Assembly: GCA_023380475.1 (NCBI GenBank)
Contig: JAMCRD010000002.1
Span: forward strand, 1 to 43,426
Direction of reading: 5' to 3'
Source: Patescibacteria group bacterium
Lineage (GTDB): Bacteria; Patescibacteriota; Minisyncoccia; UBA6257; Colwellbacteraceae
DNA: 43,426 bases
Position numbers and translations under genes: made by a program. Numbering within the stretch: position 1 is the first letter of the stretch; every line of letters starts with the position of its first letter. The notes beneath the pieces were generated by a model, which worked only from the letters and a program-made list of their open reading frames with translations, was not told the DNA's origin and made no database searches. Of the stretch, positions 1 through 8,231 are shown in pieces.

Positions 1-3
1 TGC

Positions 4-1020
4 CTATGAACTATATACTAGCGATTTATATCTTTTCAAATGTTTTTGGTTATGTGAACCTATAACTTTGAAATATCTTGAGACCTGTTCTGCGCTATCC
101 ATCCTAATATCCCTACCCTTTTGTGCAATTCGAGGACGTAGCCCATTATCCATCAGTATACCGTACACAGATTCTATTAGGTCAGGGGACAAGCTGGTAA
201 ATGCAAGTTTTTTGTAGACATACTTTTTCCCATTTACCTTGTAGCGATGTATTACTACGCACCCATCTGTATCGAATAATCCTCGAATGCACGCCTTTGC
301 AAAGTTGTTGTCTCTTTTAATCCACCTCGGGATGTCCAATCCTTTCGATAACTTATTCCCAATGGGTAGCCCTAGTTGATTAAGATACTTTATTAATCCC
401 GATCTAGAAACCACTATTACATTTACAGAGAGCTCCGGCCGATGACGGATATGTGGGTCTACCCCAAAGAGCTTCTTAATCAGTCTTACTGTATATAAAC
501 AAAACTTCCTGTCATCCTTGTGATGTAAGGCTATAGAAAGCTGATATTGATTCATACTCCCATCACCCATCATTATTCCTACGAATTCTGCTAACTTAGC
601 CGATTTTCTAGGCTTGCTGAATGGCAGGGGTGACAATATAGGATTGTTTTTGTATCTACCTTCTTTATTCCACCACGCTCTCCAATTTTCTCTGCGTACC
701 TCCGGGTTTCCTATTACTCCTCCTTGAGCCTTGTAAGAGGCTAGACCGCCCTTCCTAGCCCCTTTCTTTGTATACCAAAACCTGTCCTGCGTTTTTGTCC
801 TTCTCGGTACCCTAAGTTTATATTTGACTGTTATACATTTGGCTGATTCCTCCATGATGAGGAATTTCCCCCTGCGCCAATCTCGGATCGTGCGTGTGCA
901 AACTCCCAGGTACTTGGCTAGTTTATTTATGCTCCCTGCTTTTTGTATAGCCCTTTCCACAAATCGCCTCTGTTCTCCAGGAGGGAATTTAAGTCTATTA
1001 TCCTTTAGCGAATAAGCCAT
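4..1020 (-). CDS. LAGLIDADG homing endonuclease with N-terminal HTH
   Basis: 338 aa ORF with two LAGLIDADG-type motifs (LAEFVGIMMGDGS and ACIRGLFDTDG) and an N-terminal HTH-like segment (SINKLAKYLGVCTRTIRDWRRG). Confidence 0.85.
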   Translation of the reverse strand: MAYSLKDNRLKFPPGEQRRFVERAIQKAGSINKLAKYLGVCTRTIRDWRRGKFLIMEESAKCITVKYKLRVPRRTKTQDRFWYTKKGARKGGLASYKAQGGVIGNPEVRRENWRAWWNKEGRYKNNPILSPLPFSKPRKSAKLAEFVGIMMGDGSMNQYQLSIALHHKDDRKFCLYTVRLIKKLFGVDPHIRHRPELSVNVIVVSRSGLIKYLNQLGLPIGNKLSKGLDIPRWIKRDNNFAKACIRGLFDTDGCVVIHRYKVNGKKYVYKKLAFTSLSPDLIESVYGILMDNGLRPRIAQKGRDIRMDSAEQVSRYFKVIGSHNQKHLKRYKSLVYSS

Positions 1021-1095
1021 ATCTCCATTGTATCAACAAGTAAGCCGGTATTCAATTTGTAAATCTGTCTCCATTCTGATAATCTTCTGTCCATA

Positions 1096-2526
1096 ATGTC
1101 CGGAACTGAAAGCTTAAGTTTGAAGCCGCGCCCTCCAGTTGTAGTGATCGTTGGCCATGTCGACCACGGTAAGACATCGCTGTTGGATTACCTGCGCAAG
1201 ACCAATGTAGTCGCCAGGGAAGCCGGCGGTATAACCCAGTCTGTGGGTGCATATGAGGTTGTTCACAACAGTAAGAAGATAACCTTCATAGACACGCCAG
1301 GCCATGAAGCTTTTTCAATGATGCGCCAGCGCGGGGCGAATATCGCTGATCTGGCTGTACTGGTTGTCGCCTCCGATGAAGGAGTCAAACCTCAGACTGT
1401 CGAAGCGATAAAAATCCTCAACGACACAGAAACGCCTTTTGTGGTAGCCATAACAAAAATCGATAAACCGAATGCTAACATTGATAAGGTTAAGAATGAA
1501 CTTCTGGCCAATTCCGTTCTTCTGGAAGGGTTTGGCGGCAATGTGAGCTGGCAACCGATATCCGTGATAAGTGGGGAGGGGATAAACGAGCTTCTCGACC
1601 TCATACTTTTGATGGGCGACGTATCGGATCTTAGTTACGACCCAGACACTAATGCTACTGGTTACGTACTTGAATCGCTAAAGGACAATAGACGCGGCGT
1701 AGTCGTGCATGTAATTCTTAAAAATGGCGTCTTACGTGAAGGTGAGGAAATTGCTACCCCCAGTGCCAAGGGCAAGATACGCATTTTGGAGGATTTCAAA
1801 AGGAAAAAGGTCAAGGAGTTGTTGCCATCCGCGCCAGCAGCCATAGTTGGGTTTGAATCCTTGCCGAATGGTGGGGAAATGTTTACCGCTGGGTTGAATG
1901 TCGGCAATCTTACCAAAGACAATCGTACGGCTATAGACAGTGCCAAACCTGTTTCGGAAGACGGCAGCGATACAAAGCTGAAAGTCGCTATAAAAGCTGA
2001 CACGTCCGGCTCGTTGGAGGCGCTACGCGGAGTATTAAATAGTAAACTTCAAATCACATCCTCAGCCGTAGGCAATATAACCGATGGTGACGTTAAGAGC
2101 GCAATCACCACCGGTAGCGTCATAATCGGGTTCAACGTGAAGGTGGACAAAGCGACAGAGAACTTAGCCCAAGCACAGCATGTTGAAATTGTTACTTCTG
2201 ACATAATCTATCGACTCACCGAAGCAATCGAGGCACGTCTGAAGGCTATGCAGATGGAAAAACCCACTGCTGGGCTGAATATTCTGAAGGTTTTCGGAGC
2301 CAGTGGTCGCAGACAGATTGTTGGTGGGAAAGTCACCGTTGGCGTATTGAAGGGTGGGATGACCGCAAAGATCAATCGTGCTGGTAGCGTCTTGGGCGAT
2401 GGCAGGATACTTAACGTCCAGATAGGGAAAAAGGATGTTGCCGAGGCATCAGAAGGGGTCGAGTGTGGGTTGCTCTTTGAGAGCGATGTGCCTGTACGAG
2501 CAGGCGATGACATTCAGGTTTTCTAG
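1096..2526 (+). CDS. infB: translation initiation factor IF-2 (short form lacking the long N-terminal region)
   Basis: G-domain motifs [34 protein letters not shown]-2 C-terminal domains; followed directly by rbfA. Confidence 0.96.
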   Translation: MSGTESLSLKPRPPVVVIVGHVDHGKTSLLDYLRKTNVVAREAGGITQSVGAYEVVHNSKKITFIDTPGHEAFSMMRQRGANIADLAVLVVASDEGVKPQTVEAIKILNDTETPFVVAITKIDKPNANIDKVKNELLANSVLLEGFGGNVSWQPISVISGEGINELLDLILLMGDVSDLSYDPDTNATGYVLESLKDNRRGVVVHVILKNGVLREGEEIATPSAKGKIRILEDFKRKKVKELLPSAPAAIVGFESLPNGGEMFTAGLNVGNLTKDNRTAIDSAKPVSEDGSDTKLKVAIKADTSGSLEALRGVLNSKLQITSSAVGNITDGDVKSAITTGSVIIGFNVKVDKATENLAQAQHVEIVTSDIIYRLTEAIEARLKAMQMEKPTAGLNILKVFGASGRRQIVGGKVTVGVLKGGMTAKINRAGSVLGDGRILNVQIGKKDVAEASEGVECGLLFESDVPVRAGDDIQVF

Positions 2527-2859
2527 ATGAGGCCGTATCGTCACGAAAAGATCGAGAGTCTTATCCATCAGGAGTTGAGCAAAATGCTCGCCAAAGAAAT
2601 GGATTTCCCTCTGGGGACCCTGGCTACCGTAAGTGGGGTGAAGCTTAATGCCGACAATACCGAAGCTAAAGTTGGTGTTAGTGTTATCCCTACTGTTAAT
2701 ACCGAGGGAATCCTGGCTGATATAAAAAAACGGCAAGGTATGTTTCAATGGATGCTCAATCGCAAAATGAACATAAAACCCATGCCGCGCATAGAATTTG
2801 AGGCGGACTACGGCCTAGACAACGCGGCTAGAGTTGATAAGTTGCTCCGAAATATATAA
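2527..2859 (+). CDS. rbfA: ribosome-binding factor A
   Basis: 110 aa, RPYRHEKIESLIHQELSKML...; immediately after infB as in the conserved infB-rbfA order. Confidence 0.85.
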   Translation: MRPYRHEKIESLIHQELSKMLAKEMDFPLGTLATVSGVKLNADNTEAKVGVSVIPTVNTEGILADIKKRQGMFQWMLNRKMNIKPMPRIEFEADYGLDNAARVDKLLRNI

Positions 2860-2880
2860 CAGGCTTTAATATTAGTGCCT

Positions 2881-2953
2881 GGCGGCATGGTGAAGTGGCT
2901 AACACAATGGTCTGCAAAACCATTATTCGCGAGTTCGACTCTCGCTGCCGCCT
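2881..2953 (+). tRNA. tRNA-Cys(GCA)
   Basis: Cloverleaf: acceptor GGCGGCA/TGCCGCC, anticodon loop CTGCAAA, T-arm GTTCGA, discriminator T; no encoded CCA. Confidence 0.93.
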
Positions 2954-2955
2954 CC

Positions 2956-3638
<683 letters not shown>

Positions 3639-3680
3639 TCGTTTTGTCTGTGCCTGATTTTATTGTAAGCTTTCATCGAT

Positions 3681-3765
3681 GCCCGGGTGCTGGAATTGGT
3701 AGACAGCCGACACTTAAAATGTCGTGAGGTTAATCCTCGTGTGGGTTCGACTCCCACCCCGGGCA
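3681..3765 (+). tRNA. tRNA-Leu(UAA)
   Basis: Acceptor GCCCGGG/CCCGGGC, anticodon loop CTTAAAA, long variable arm, T-arm GTTCGACTC. Confidence 0.93.
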
Positions 3766-3850
3766 CTACACATTTTCTAACAATGTTAGAATTTCGATAT
3801 GGGCAGTAGAACAAAAAGTGGGTTAACTCTCTTGGTCTGAGTCACAATAA

Positions 3851-4120
3851 CTGAAAACCACACGAATAGTTGGTTCCGTTTTTACATTGCCAGCGATACC
3901 GACATGGTATGCTGGTTTAGTTAAACCGGTTCTTACCCCTCCCAGCTGGTTTTTTGGACCGGTGTTGGTTTTTCTGTACGCCCTGATGGGAATAGCCGTC
4001 TTTATCGTTCGGTCTAGGAGACTAAAAACTCCCAATGGCGGTGTGGCACTGGGAGTTTTTGGCGTGCAGTTAATCCTTAACGTCCTCTGGTCGGCTGTAT
4101 TTTTCGGCCTGCATGCTTAG
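3851..4120 (+). pseudogene. TspO/MBR family fragment (N-terminal half only, no ATG start)
   Basis: Translation IVGSVFTLPAIPTWYAGLVKPVLTPPSWFFGPVLVFLYALMGIAVFIV...[18 protein letters not shown] matches TspO core motifs but stops after about TM3. Confidence 0.6.
4024..4060. terminator. terminator-like hairpin inside the TspO fragment
   Basis: AAAAACTCCCA / TGGGAGTTTTT 11-bp perfect stem, 15-nt loop. Confidence 0.5.
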
Positions 4121-5415
4121 CTGCGGTTTTTCCTTGAGAAGTAGTCGGCGTAGGCTTGCATGTCAAAGTGACCGTGGCCACTCAAGTTGAACAGGATGGT
4201 TTTACTTTTGCCTTCCTTCCTGCATTTTATCGCCTCGTCGATAGCTGTCTTGATGGCGTGAGCGGATTCAGGAGCGGGGATGATGCCTTGGCTTCTGGCA
4301 AATTTTACCGCAGCTTCGAAAGCCTCGTCTGAATCAGGCGCCACGGCTTCGATATAGCCGTGTTCGTAAAGAGCGCTGGTTAATGGTGCCGCGCCATGGT
4401 ACCTAAGTCCGCCGGCATGGATGGGCGGGGGAACGAAATCAGCCCCCAGTGTTTTCATTTTCAGGAGCGGTGTCATCCCAGCTGTATCGCCGAAATCATA
4501 GCGATACTCTCCTTTGGTAAGGCTGGGGCAAGACTTTGGTTCTGAAGCGATGACTCTTAGTTTTGGTTTTGAGCCGTTCAGTTTGTCGGCTAAGAATGGG
4601 AAAGATATCCCGGCCAGGTTGCTGCCGCCGCCGTGGCAGCCGATGATTACATCAGGATAATCGCCGAGTTTCTCCAACTGCGCTTTGGCCTCCAAGCCAA
4701 TTACGGTCTGGTGAAGCAGAACGTGGTTTAGTACGCTGCCCAGAGCATATTTTGTGTCCGAGCGGCTTAGGGTATCCTCTAGTGCCTCGGAGATGGCTAT
4801 GCCTAAGCTACCGGGGCTGTCCGGCTGTTCAGCTAGAACTTTCCTGCCGAAGTTCGTTAAAGAGCTGGGGGAAGACACAACTTTTCCGCCGTATGTCTCG
4901 ATCATAATCCGGCGATACGGTTTTTGATTAAAACTGACTTTTACCATGTAGACCATGCACTCCAGTCCGAACAGGTTGCAGGCGAAAGATAGCGCGCTGC
5001 CCCACTGGCCGGCACCGGTTTCTGTAGCCAGTCTTTTCACGCCTTCTCTCTTGTTGTAGTAGGCTTGGGCGATAGCAGTGTTGGTCTTATGACTGCCACT
5101 GGGGCTCACTCCTTCGTACTTGTAGTAGATCTTGGCAGGTGTGTCCAATTCTTTTTCAAGACGGGTGGCACGGATCAGAGGACTGGGACGGAAAATCTTG
5201 TAAGCCGCTTGCACCTCTTCCGGTATATCGATGAATCGTTCCTTGCTTACCTCTTGCTTTATCAGTTCTTGAGGGAATATCCGGCTTAAGTCATCGGGGC
5301 CAACCGGCTCCTTGGTCTTGGGGTTTAGTGGCGGGTCTAATTGGAAGGGCAGATCTGCGAGGATGTTGTAGTAGTGCGTCGGCAACTCGTTGTCACTTAA
5401 AAGTATTTTAGGCAT
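4117..5415 (-). CDS. trpB: TrpB-like pyridoxal-phosphate enzyme (tryptophan synthase beta, TrpB2-type)
   Basis: 432 aa; PLP lysine context GSHKTNTA, glycine-rich [20 protein letters not shown]-terminus typical of TrpB2. Confidence 0.9.
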   Translation of the reverse strand: MPKILLSDNELPTHYYNILADLPFQLDPPLNPKTKEPVGPDDLSRIFPQELIKQEVSKERFIDIPEEVQAAYKIFRPSPLIRATRLEKELDTPAKIYYKYEGVSPSGSHKTNTAIAQAYYNKREGVKRLATETGAGQWGSALSFACNLFGLECMVYMVKVSFNQKPYRRIMIETYGGKVVSSPSSLTNFGRKVLAEQPDSPGSLGIAISEALEDTLSRSDTKYALGSVLNHVLLHQTVIGLEAKAQLEKLGDYPDVIIGCHGGGSNLAGISFPFLADKLNGSKPKLRVIASEPKSCPSLTKGEYRYDFGDTAGMTPLLKMKTLGADFVPPPIHAGGLRYHGAAPLTSALYEHGYIEAVAPDSDEAFEAAVKFARSQGIIPAPESAHAIKTAIDEAIKCRKEGKSKTILFNLSGHGHFDMQAYADYFSRKNRS

Positions 5416-5452
5416 TAGTTGGTTTGCTTTGATTTGTCTTGTGTTAGTCGGT

Positions 5453-5486
5453 AATAAAACTCGACCACCATGGGTCGAGTTTTATT
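5453..5486. terminator. intrinsic (bidirectional) terminator between trpR and trpB
   Basis: AATAAAACTCGACC-ACCATG-GGTCGAGTTTTATT, 14-bp perfect stem. Confidence 0.75.
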
Positions 5487-5497
5487 TTAACCGTCTG

Positions 5498-5581
5498 TTA
5501 AACGACCTGGGTGGAACGCCAATGCAAAACCTGCCACCAGGCCAAGGAATAAGTATATGTTTTTGAACCCCTGTTACTCAT
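5498..5581 (-). CDS. possible Trp-rich leader peptide (27 aa)
   Basis: MSNRGSKTYTYSLAWWQVLHWRSTQVV*; three Trp codons including a WW pair; lies between trpR and the terminator upstream of trpB; no clear SD. Confidence 0.35.
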   Translation of the reverse strand: MSNRGSKTYTYSLAWWQVLHWRSTQVV

Positions 5582-5586
5582 TGTAG

Positions 5587-5859
5587 TTATAGATTTTTAC
5601 CCAACAATCGTTGGAATCCTCCCTTTGGGTTGGACAGTTCTTTCGAACCGCGCGTTATTTGGGCGATACTGACTTTTAACTCTTTTGATATCTGTCTCTG
5701 TGGTACATGATCGTTAAGTCGCAGTATGATCTGCCAGCGGGTGGCTATGTTGGCATACTCCTCCGGTGTAAGCAGATCTGTCAGGAACGAATCCAATAAT
5801 TCGTCGCTGGCTGAGGCTTTACGTATCACGTGGATCAGTTCTTTTCGGACAGGTCTCAT
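5587..5859 (-). CDS. trpR: TrpR/YerC-family transcriptional repressor
   Basis: 90 aa; LLTPEEYANIATRWQIILRLNDHVPQRQISKELKVSIAQITRGSKEL is the TrpR-family HTH core. Confidence 0.88.
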   Translation of the reverse strand: MRPVRKELIHVIRKASASDELLDSFLTDLLTPEEYANIATRWQIILRLNDHVPQRQISKELKVSIAQITRGSKELSNPKGGFQRLLGKNL

Positions 5860-5891
5860 GATTATGTACTGCTATAGCAGTACATAATCAT
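5858..5891. promoter_or_regulatory. 34-bp perfect palindrome, putative TrpR operator
   Basis: ATGATTATGTACTGCTATAGCAGTACATAATCAT; inner 18 bp GTACTGCTATAGCAGTAC resembles trp operators (GTACT...AGTAC); overlaps the trpR start; preceded on the minus strand by TTGACT-N17-TAGTAT. Confidence 0.7.
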
Positions 5892-5923
5892 ACTATTACT
5901 TTGAGTGGGTTGAGTCAAGTATT

Positions 5924-6886
5924 TGTACAGTGAACATCAAGGGGTGACGGTGGATAAATATTGATCGGCCTTTTCCCGTGGGGTGATGCCGCCCAGCGAG
6001 AGGTGGATGCGCTCGGTGTTGTAATAGGTGAGCCATTCCTCGCGTGAGCGCCATGATCGCTGCGGATTTTGGTAATATTCGTCGTCGATCGTGCGGTGAA
6101 CCCGCTCCACCTTGCCGTCCCACCACGGCGACTTCTTCGGAATGAAGAAATGCGGCAGGTTCCGACCTTCACACCAGGCATGGAAGTCCCCGCGGAACTC
6201 GCTGCCATTGTCGGTCTGGACGGAGACGATGGGAAATCCGAAATACCGCTCGGCTTCCTCGATCGCGATGGTTGCATGCCGACTCTCGCGGGTCGCGAAG
6301 ACATGCAAGTAATGTAGCTCGGTGTACGAGTCGAGGACCGAGAACTGGTAATGGCGCATGCTGCCTTCGTAGACGTACTTCACGTCGAGCTGGACACCAT
6401 CGCCCGGCTTCGTGATCACAAGCGGTTCGGTAAGCGGGGCGTGCCAGCCGAGTTTGCGCTGCGGCTTCCGGATGAGGCCCTTCCTGCGGTAGAGGCGGAA
6501 GAGGATGGTGGTCGAGACGGCAATATTGAACACGCGGGCGATCTCGAGCTTCATCTTCAAGGGGCCGTAGTTCGTCTTCCGCTTCCGCTCCGCGATCCAG
6601 GCCTTGAGATCGGGCGTGAGCTTCGTTTTCGTGTCCGGCTTCCGGCTCCGATAGTCGTTCGACTCGTAGCCGTGGTCGCGCGCGTACCATTTGTAATACG
6701 TCTTCTTGGGGATGCCGAAGATGCGGCAGACCTCCTCGACGGGGCGATGCTCCGCCTCGACCAGGCGGTACCAGCGCAACCGGAAACCCTTCTCATACGG
6801 TGTTTGGTGCCTCATGATATCCATGATACAGTGAACACCGTCACCCCGCGCCGCCGCTAGAGTTACCTCTAGGTGTTAACTGTACA
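5924..6886 (-). mobile_element. complete IS481/IS3-like insertion sequence
   Basis: Imperfect 25-bp TIRs TGTACAGTGAACATCAAGGGGTGAC / TGTACAGTTAACACCTAGAGGTAAC (20/25) flanked by 5-bp direct repeats GTATT (5919-5923, 6887-6891). Confidence 0.85.
5937..6824 (-). CDS. DDE transposase (IS481/IS3-like, rve integrase core)
   Basis: 295 aa; HTH (VEEVCRIFGIPKKTYYKWY) and DDE motifs (VQLDVKYV, VQTDNGSEF, KVERVHRTIDDEYY). Confidence 0.93.
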   Translation of the reverse strand: MDIMRHQTPYEKGFRLRWYRLVEAEHRPVEEVCRIFGIPKKTYYKWYARDHGYESNDYRSRKPDTKTKLTPDLKAWIAERKRKTNYGPLKMKLEIARVFNIAVSTTILFRLYRRKGLIRKPQRKLGWHAPLTEPLVITKPGDGVQLDVKYVYEGSMRHYQFSVLDSYTELHYLHVFATRESRHATIAIEEAERYFGFPIVSVQTDNGSEFRGDFHAWCEGRNLPHFFIPKKSPWWDGKVERVHRTIDDEYYQNPQRSWRSREEWLTYYNTERIHLSLGGITPREKADQYLSTVTP

Positions 6887-6899
6887 GTATTCTATGGCC

Positions 6900-6941
6900 C
6901 TTAATAAAAATACCGCCTGCAGAGGCGGTATTTTTATTAAG
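6900..6941. terminator. intrinsic bidirectional terminator
   Basis: CTTAATAAAAATACCGCCT-GCAG-AGGCGGTATTTTTATTAAG, 19-bp perfect stem. Confidence 0.85.
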
Positions 6942-6952
6942 CACAGCACGGG

Positions 6953-7174
6953 TTACTTGCAGCAATGGCAGCCCCTTTTGGCTAGCATCGCTACTCCGCC
7001 AACCAGTACTAAGATCGGCCAGATCCAACCGATTGCGCCTGCAGACAGTATCGCTAGGTCGCCGAGGAGGAATAGGACGCCGAAGAGTATCACCAGCCAA
7101 GGCATCATCACATGATGGAAGCACTTGCAGGTCTTACCCTCCATGTTGTTCATGTTATCCATATTTGTCGACAC
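6953..7174 (-). CDS. small two-TM membrane protein
   Basis: 73 aa, MPWLVILFGVLFLLGDLAIL...GWIWPILVLVGGVAML; Cys-rich C-terminus CHCCK; AAAGGTCG motif 12-19 nt upstream. Confidence 0.7.
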   Translation of the reverse strand: MSTNMDNMNNMEGKTCKCFHHVMMPWLVILFGVLFLLGDLAILSAGAIGWIWPILVLVGGVAMLAKRGCHCCK

Positions 7175-7185
7175 AATTAACTTTT

Positions 7186-7193
7186 CGACCTTT
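7186..7193 (-). promoter_or_regulatory. AAAGGTCG leader motif
   Basis: Plus-strand CGACCTTT, in sense orientation upstream of the 6953..7174 gene. Confidence 0.5.
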
Positions 7194-7210
7194 GGTTTGG
7201 GGCGGAAAGC

Positions 7211-7594
7211 CTAATCCTCTTTGATCTGCAGCTTCTTAGAGTTGCTGCGGTTAATTTTTGGTAAACGGACGGTTAGGACACCATTCTTCAAGGAGACCTT
7301 AGCTTCGTCGGGATCAACTTCCTGAGGCAAGATAACGGTCCGGGCGAACTTCCCCCAGAAGCATTCTTGGTACAAATAATCAGCATCCTCTATTTTCTCA
7401 TTGCGGTGCCGCTCACCGCGGATAGTCACCGACTCGCTGGTAGCCTCAACATCAATGTCTTCTTTTGATACACCGGCTATTGGTGTCTGGACCACTATTT
7501 CATCGCCGGTCTGGTAAACGTCGATTGTAGGCTGACCTTCGCCCTCGTCGACGATGAGACTATCCTTGTTTGGAGATTCCGCCATTGTCTTCAC
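7211..7594 (-). CDS. Hsp20/alpha-crystallin family small heat shock protein
   Basis: 127 aa; VVQTPIAGVSKEDIDVEATSESVTIRGERH...FGKFARTVILPQEVD-like layout, C-terminal KNGVLTVRLPK. Confidence 0.93.
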   Translation of the reverse strand: MKTMAESPNKDSLIVDEGEGQPTIDVYQTGDEIVVQTPIAGVSKEDIDVEATSESVTIRGERHRNEKIEDADYLYQECFWGKFARTVILPQEVDPDEAKVSLKNGVLTVRLPKINRSNSKKLQIKED

Positions 7595-8231
7595 TTCTTA
7601 GTATATCAAAATCGTGGAAAATGAAGAAGGAACAAAGCAGGACGAAGGCGATAGAGTATGCTTCTTGCTGAGCGAAGAAGAAGGCCAGATAGTTGAAACT
7701 GAAATGGATCACGGTGGCTACAATGATACCTATAGCCAGTTTTTTCTCCGCCCAGTAAAAACCAACGAAGCCCGAAGCAACAGCGTGCAACAGCGTAGCA
7801 CCGACAGACCGTATCAATATCGTGTGCACGGCGACCGCTGGGCCGGCTGATAACAAATAAGAGACGTTTTCTAGGGCAGCGAATCCCAAAGCTGCGGTTA
7901 TCAGGTAAATCATCGGGTCCATATGGTCATGGAATTTGTTGTGCCCGACCATAAGGTAGGCGGCCAGAAAGACGATGGTCTCCTCAATAAGTGAGAAAAC
8001 CATGAATTCGGCGCTGATATTGATTTCCCAGAAAGAGCTGAGAGTCATATAGTTGGCGATGAATTTCTCCAAGACTGCGGCCACAACTGCGGCTACTATA
8101 CCCGCAGAAAAAACTTCCGCGATCATCGTCCTCGGTTCAGGCCTCTTTCTGTCTTCCAACAGGAAGAAGATCAGCCATAACAAAGATGGGGTTACCCCCA
8201 ACAAAAACAGCAGCAGCACCGAACTTACCAT
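7560..8231 (-). CDS. PrsW-family intramembrane metalloprotease
   Basis: Multi-TM with SLIEETIVFLAAYLM, ALGFAALENVSYLL, TLLHAVASGFVGFYW, VIHFSFNY. Confidence 0.8.
   Translation of the reverse strand: MVSSVLLLFLLGVTPSLLWLIFFLLEDRKRPEPRTMIAEVFSAGIVAAVVAAVLEKFIANYMTLSSFWEINISAEFMVFSLIEETIVFLAAYLMVGHNKFHDHMDPMIYLITAALGFAALENVSYLLSAGPAVAVHTILIRSVGATLLHAVASGFVGFYWAEKKLAIGIIVATVIHFSFNYLAFFFAQQEAYSIAFVLLCSFFIFHDFDILRSEDNGGISKQG

Noticed and set aside
6069-6860. Several antisense or out-of-frame ORFs inside the IS
   Set aside because: They arise from the high GC of the transposase gene; the 5937..6824 minus ORF carries the real DDE motifs.
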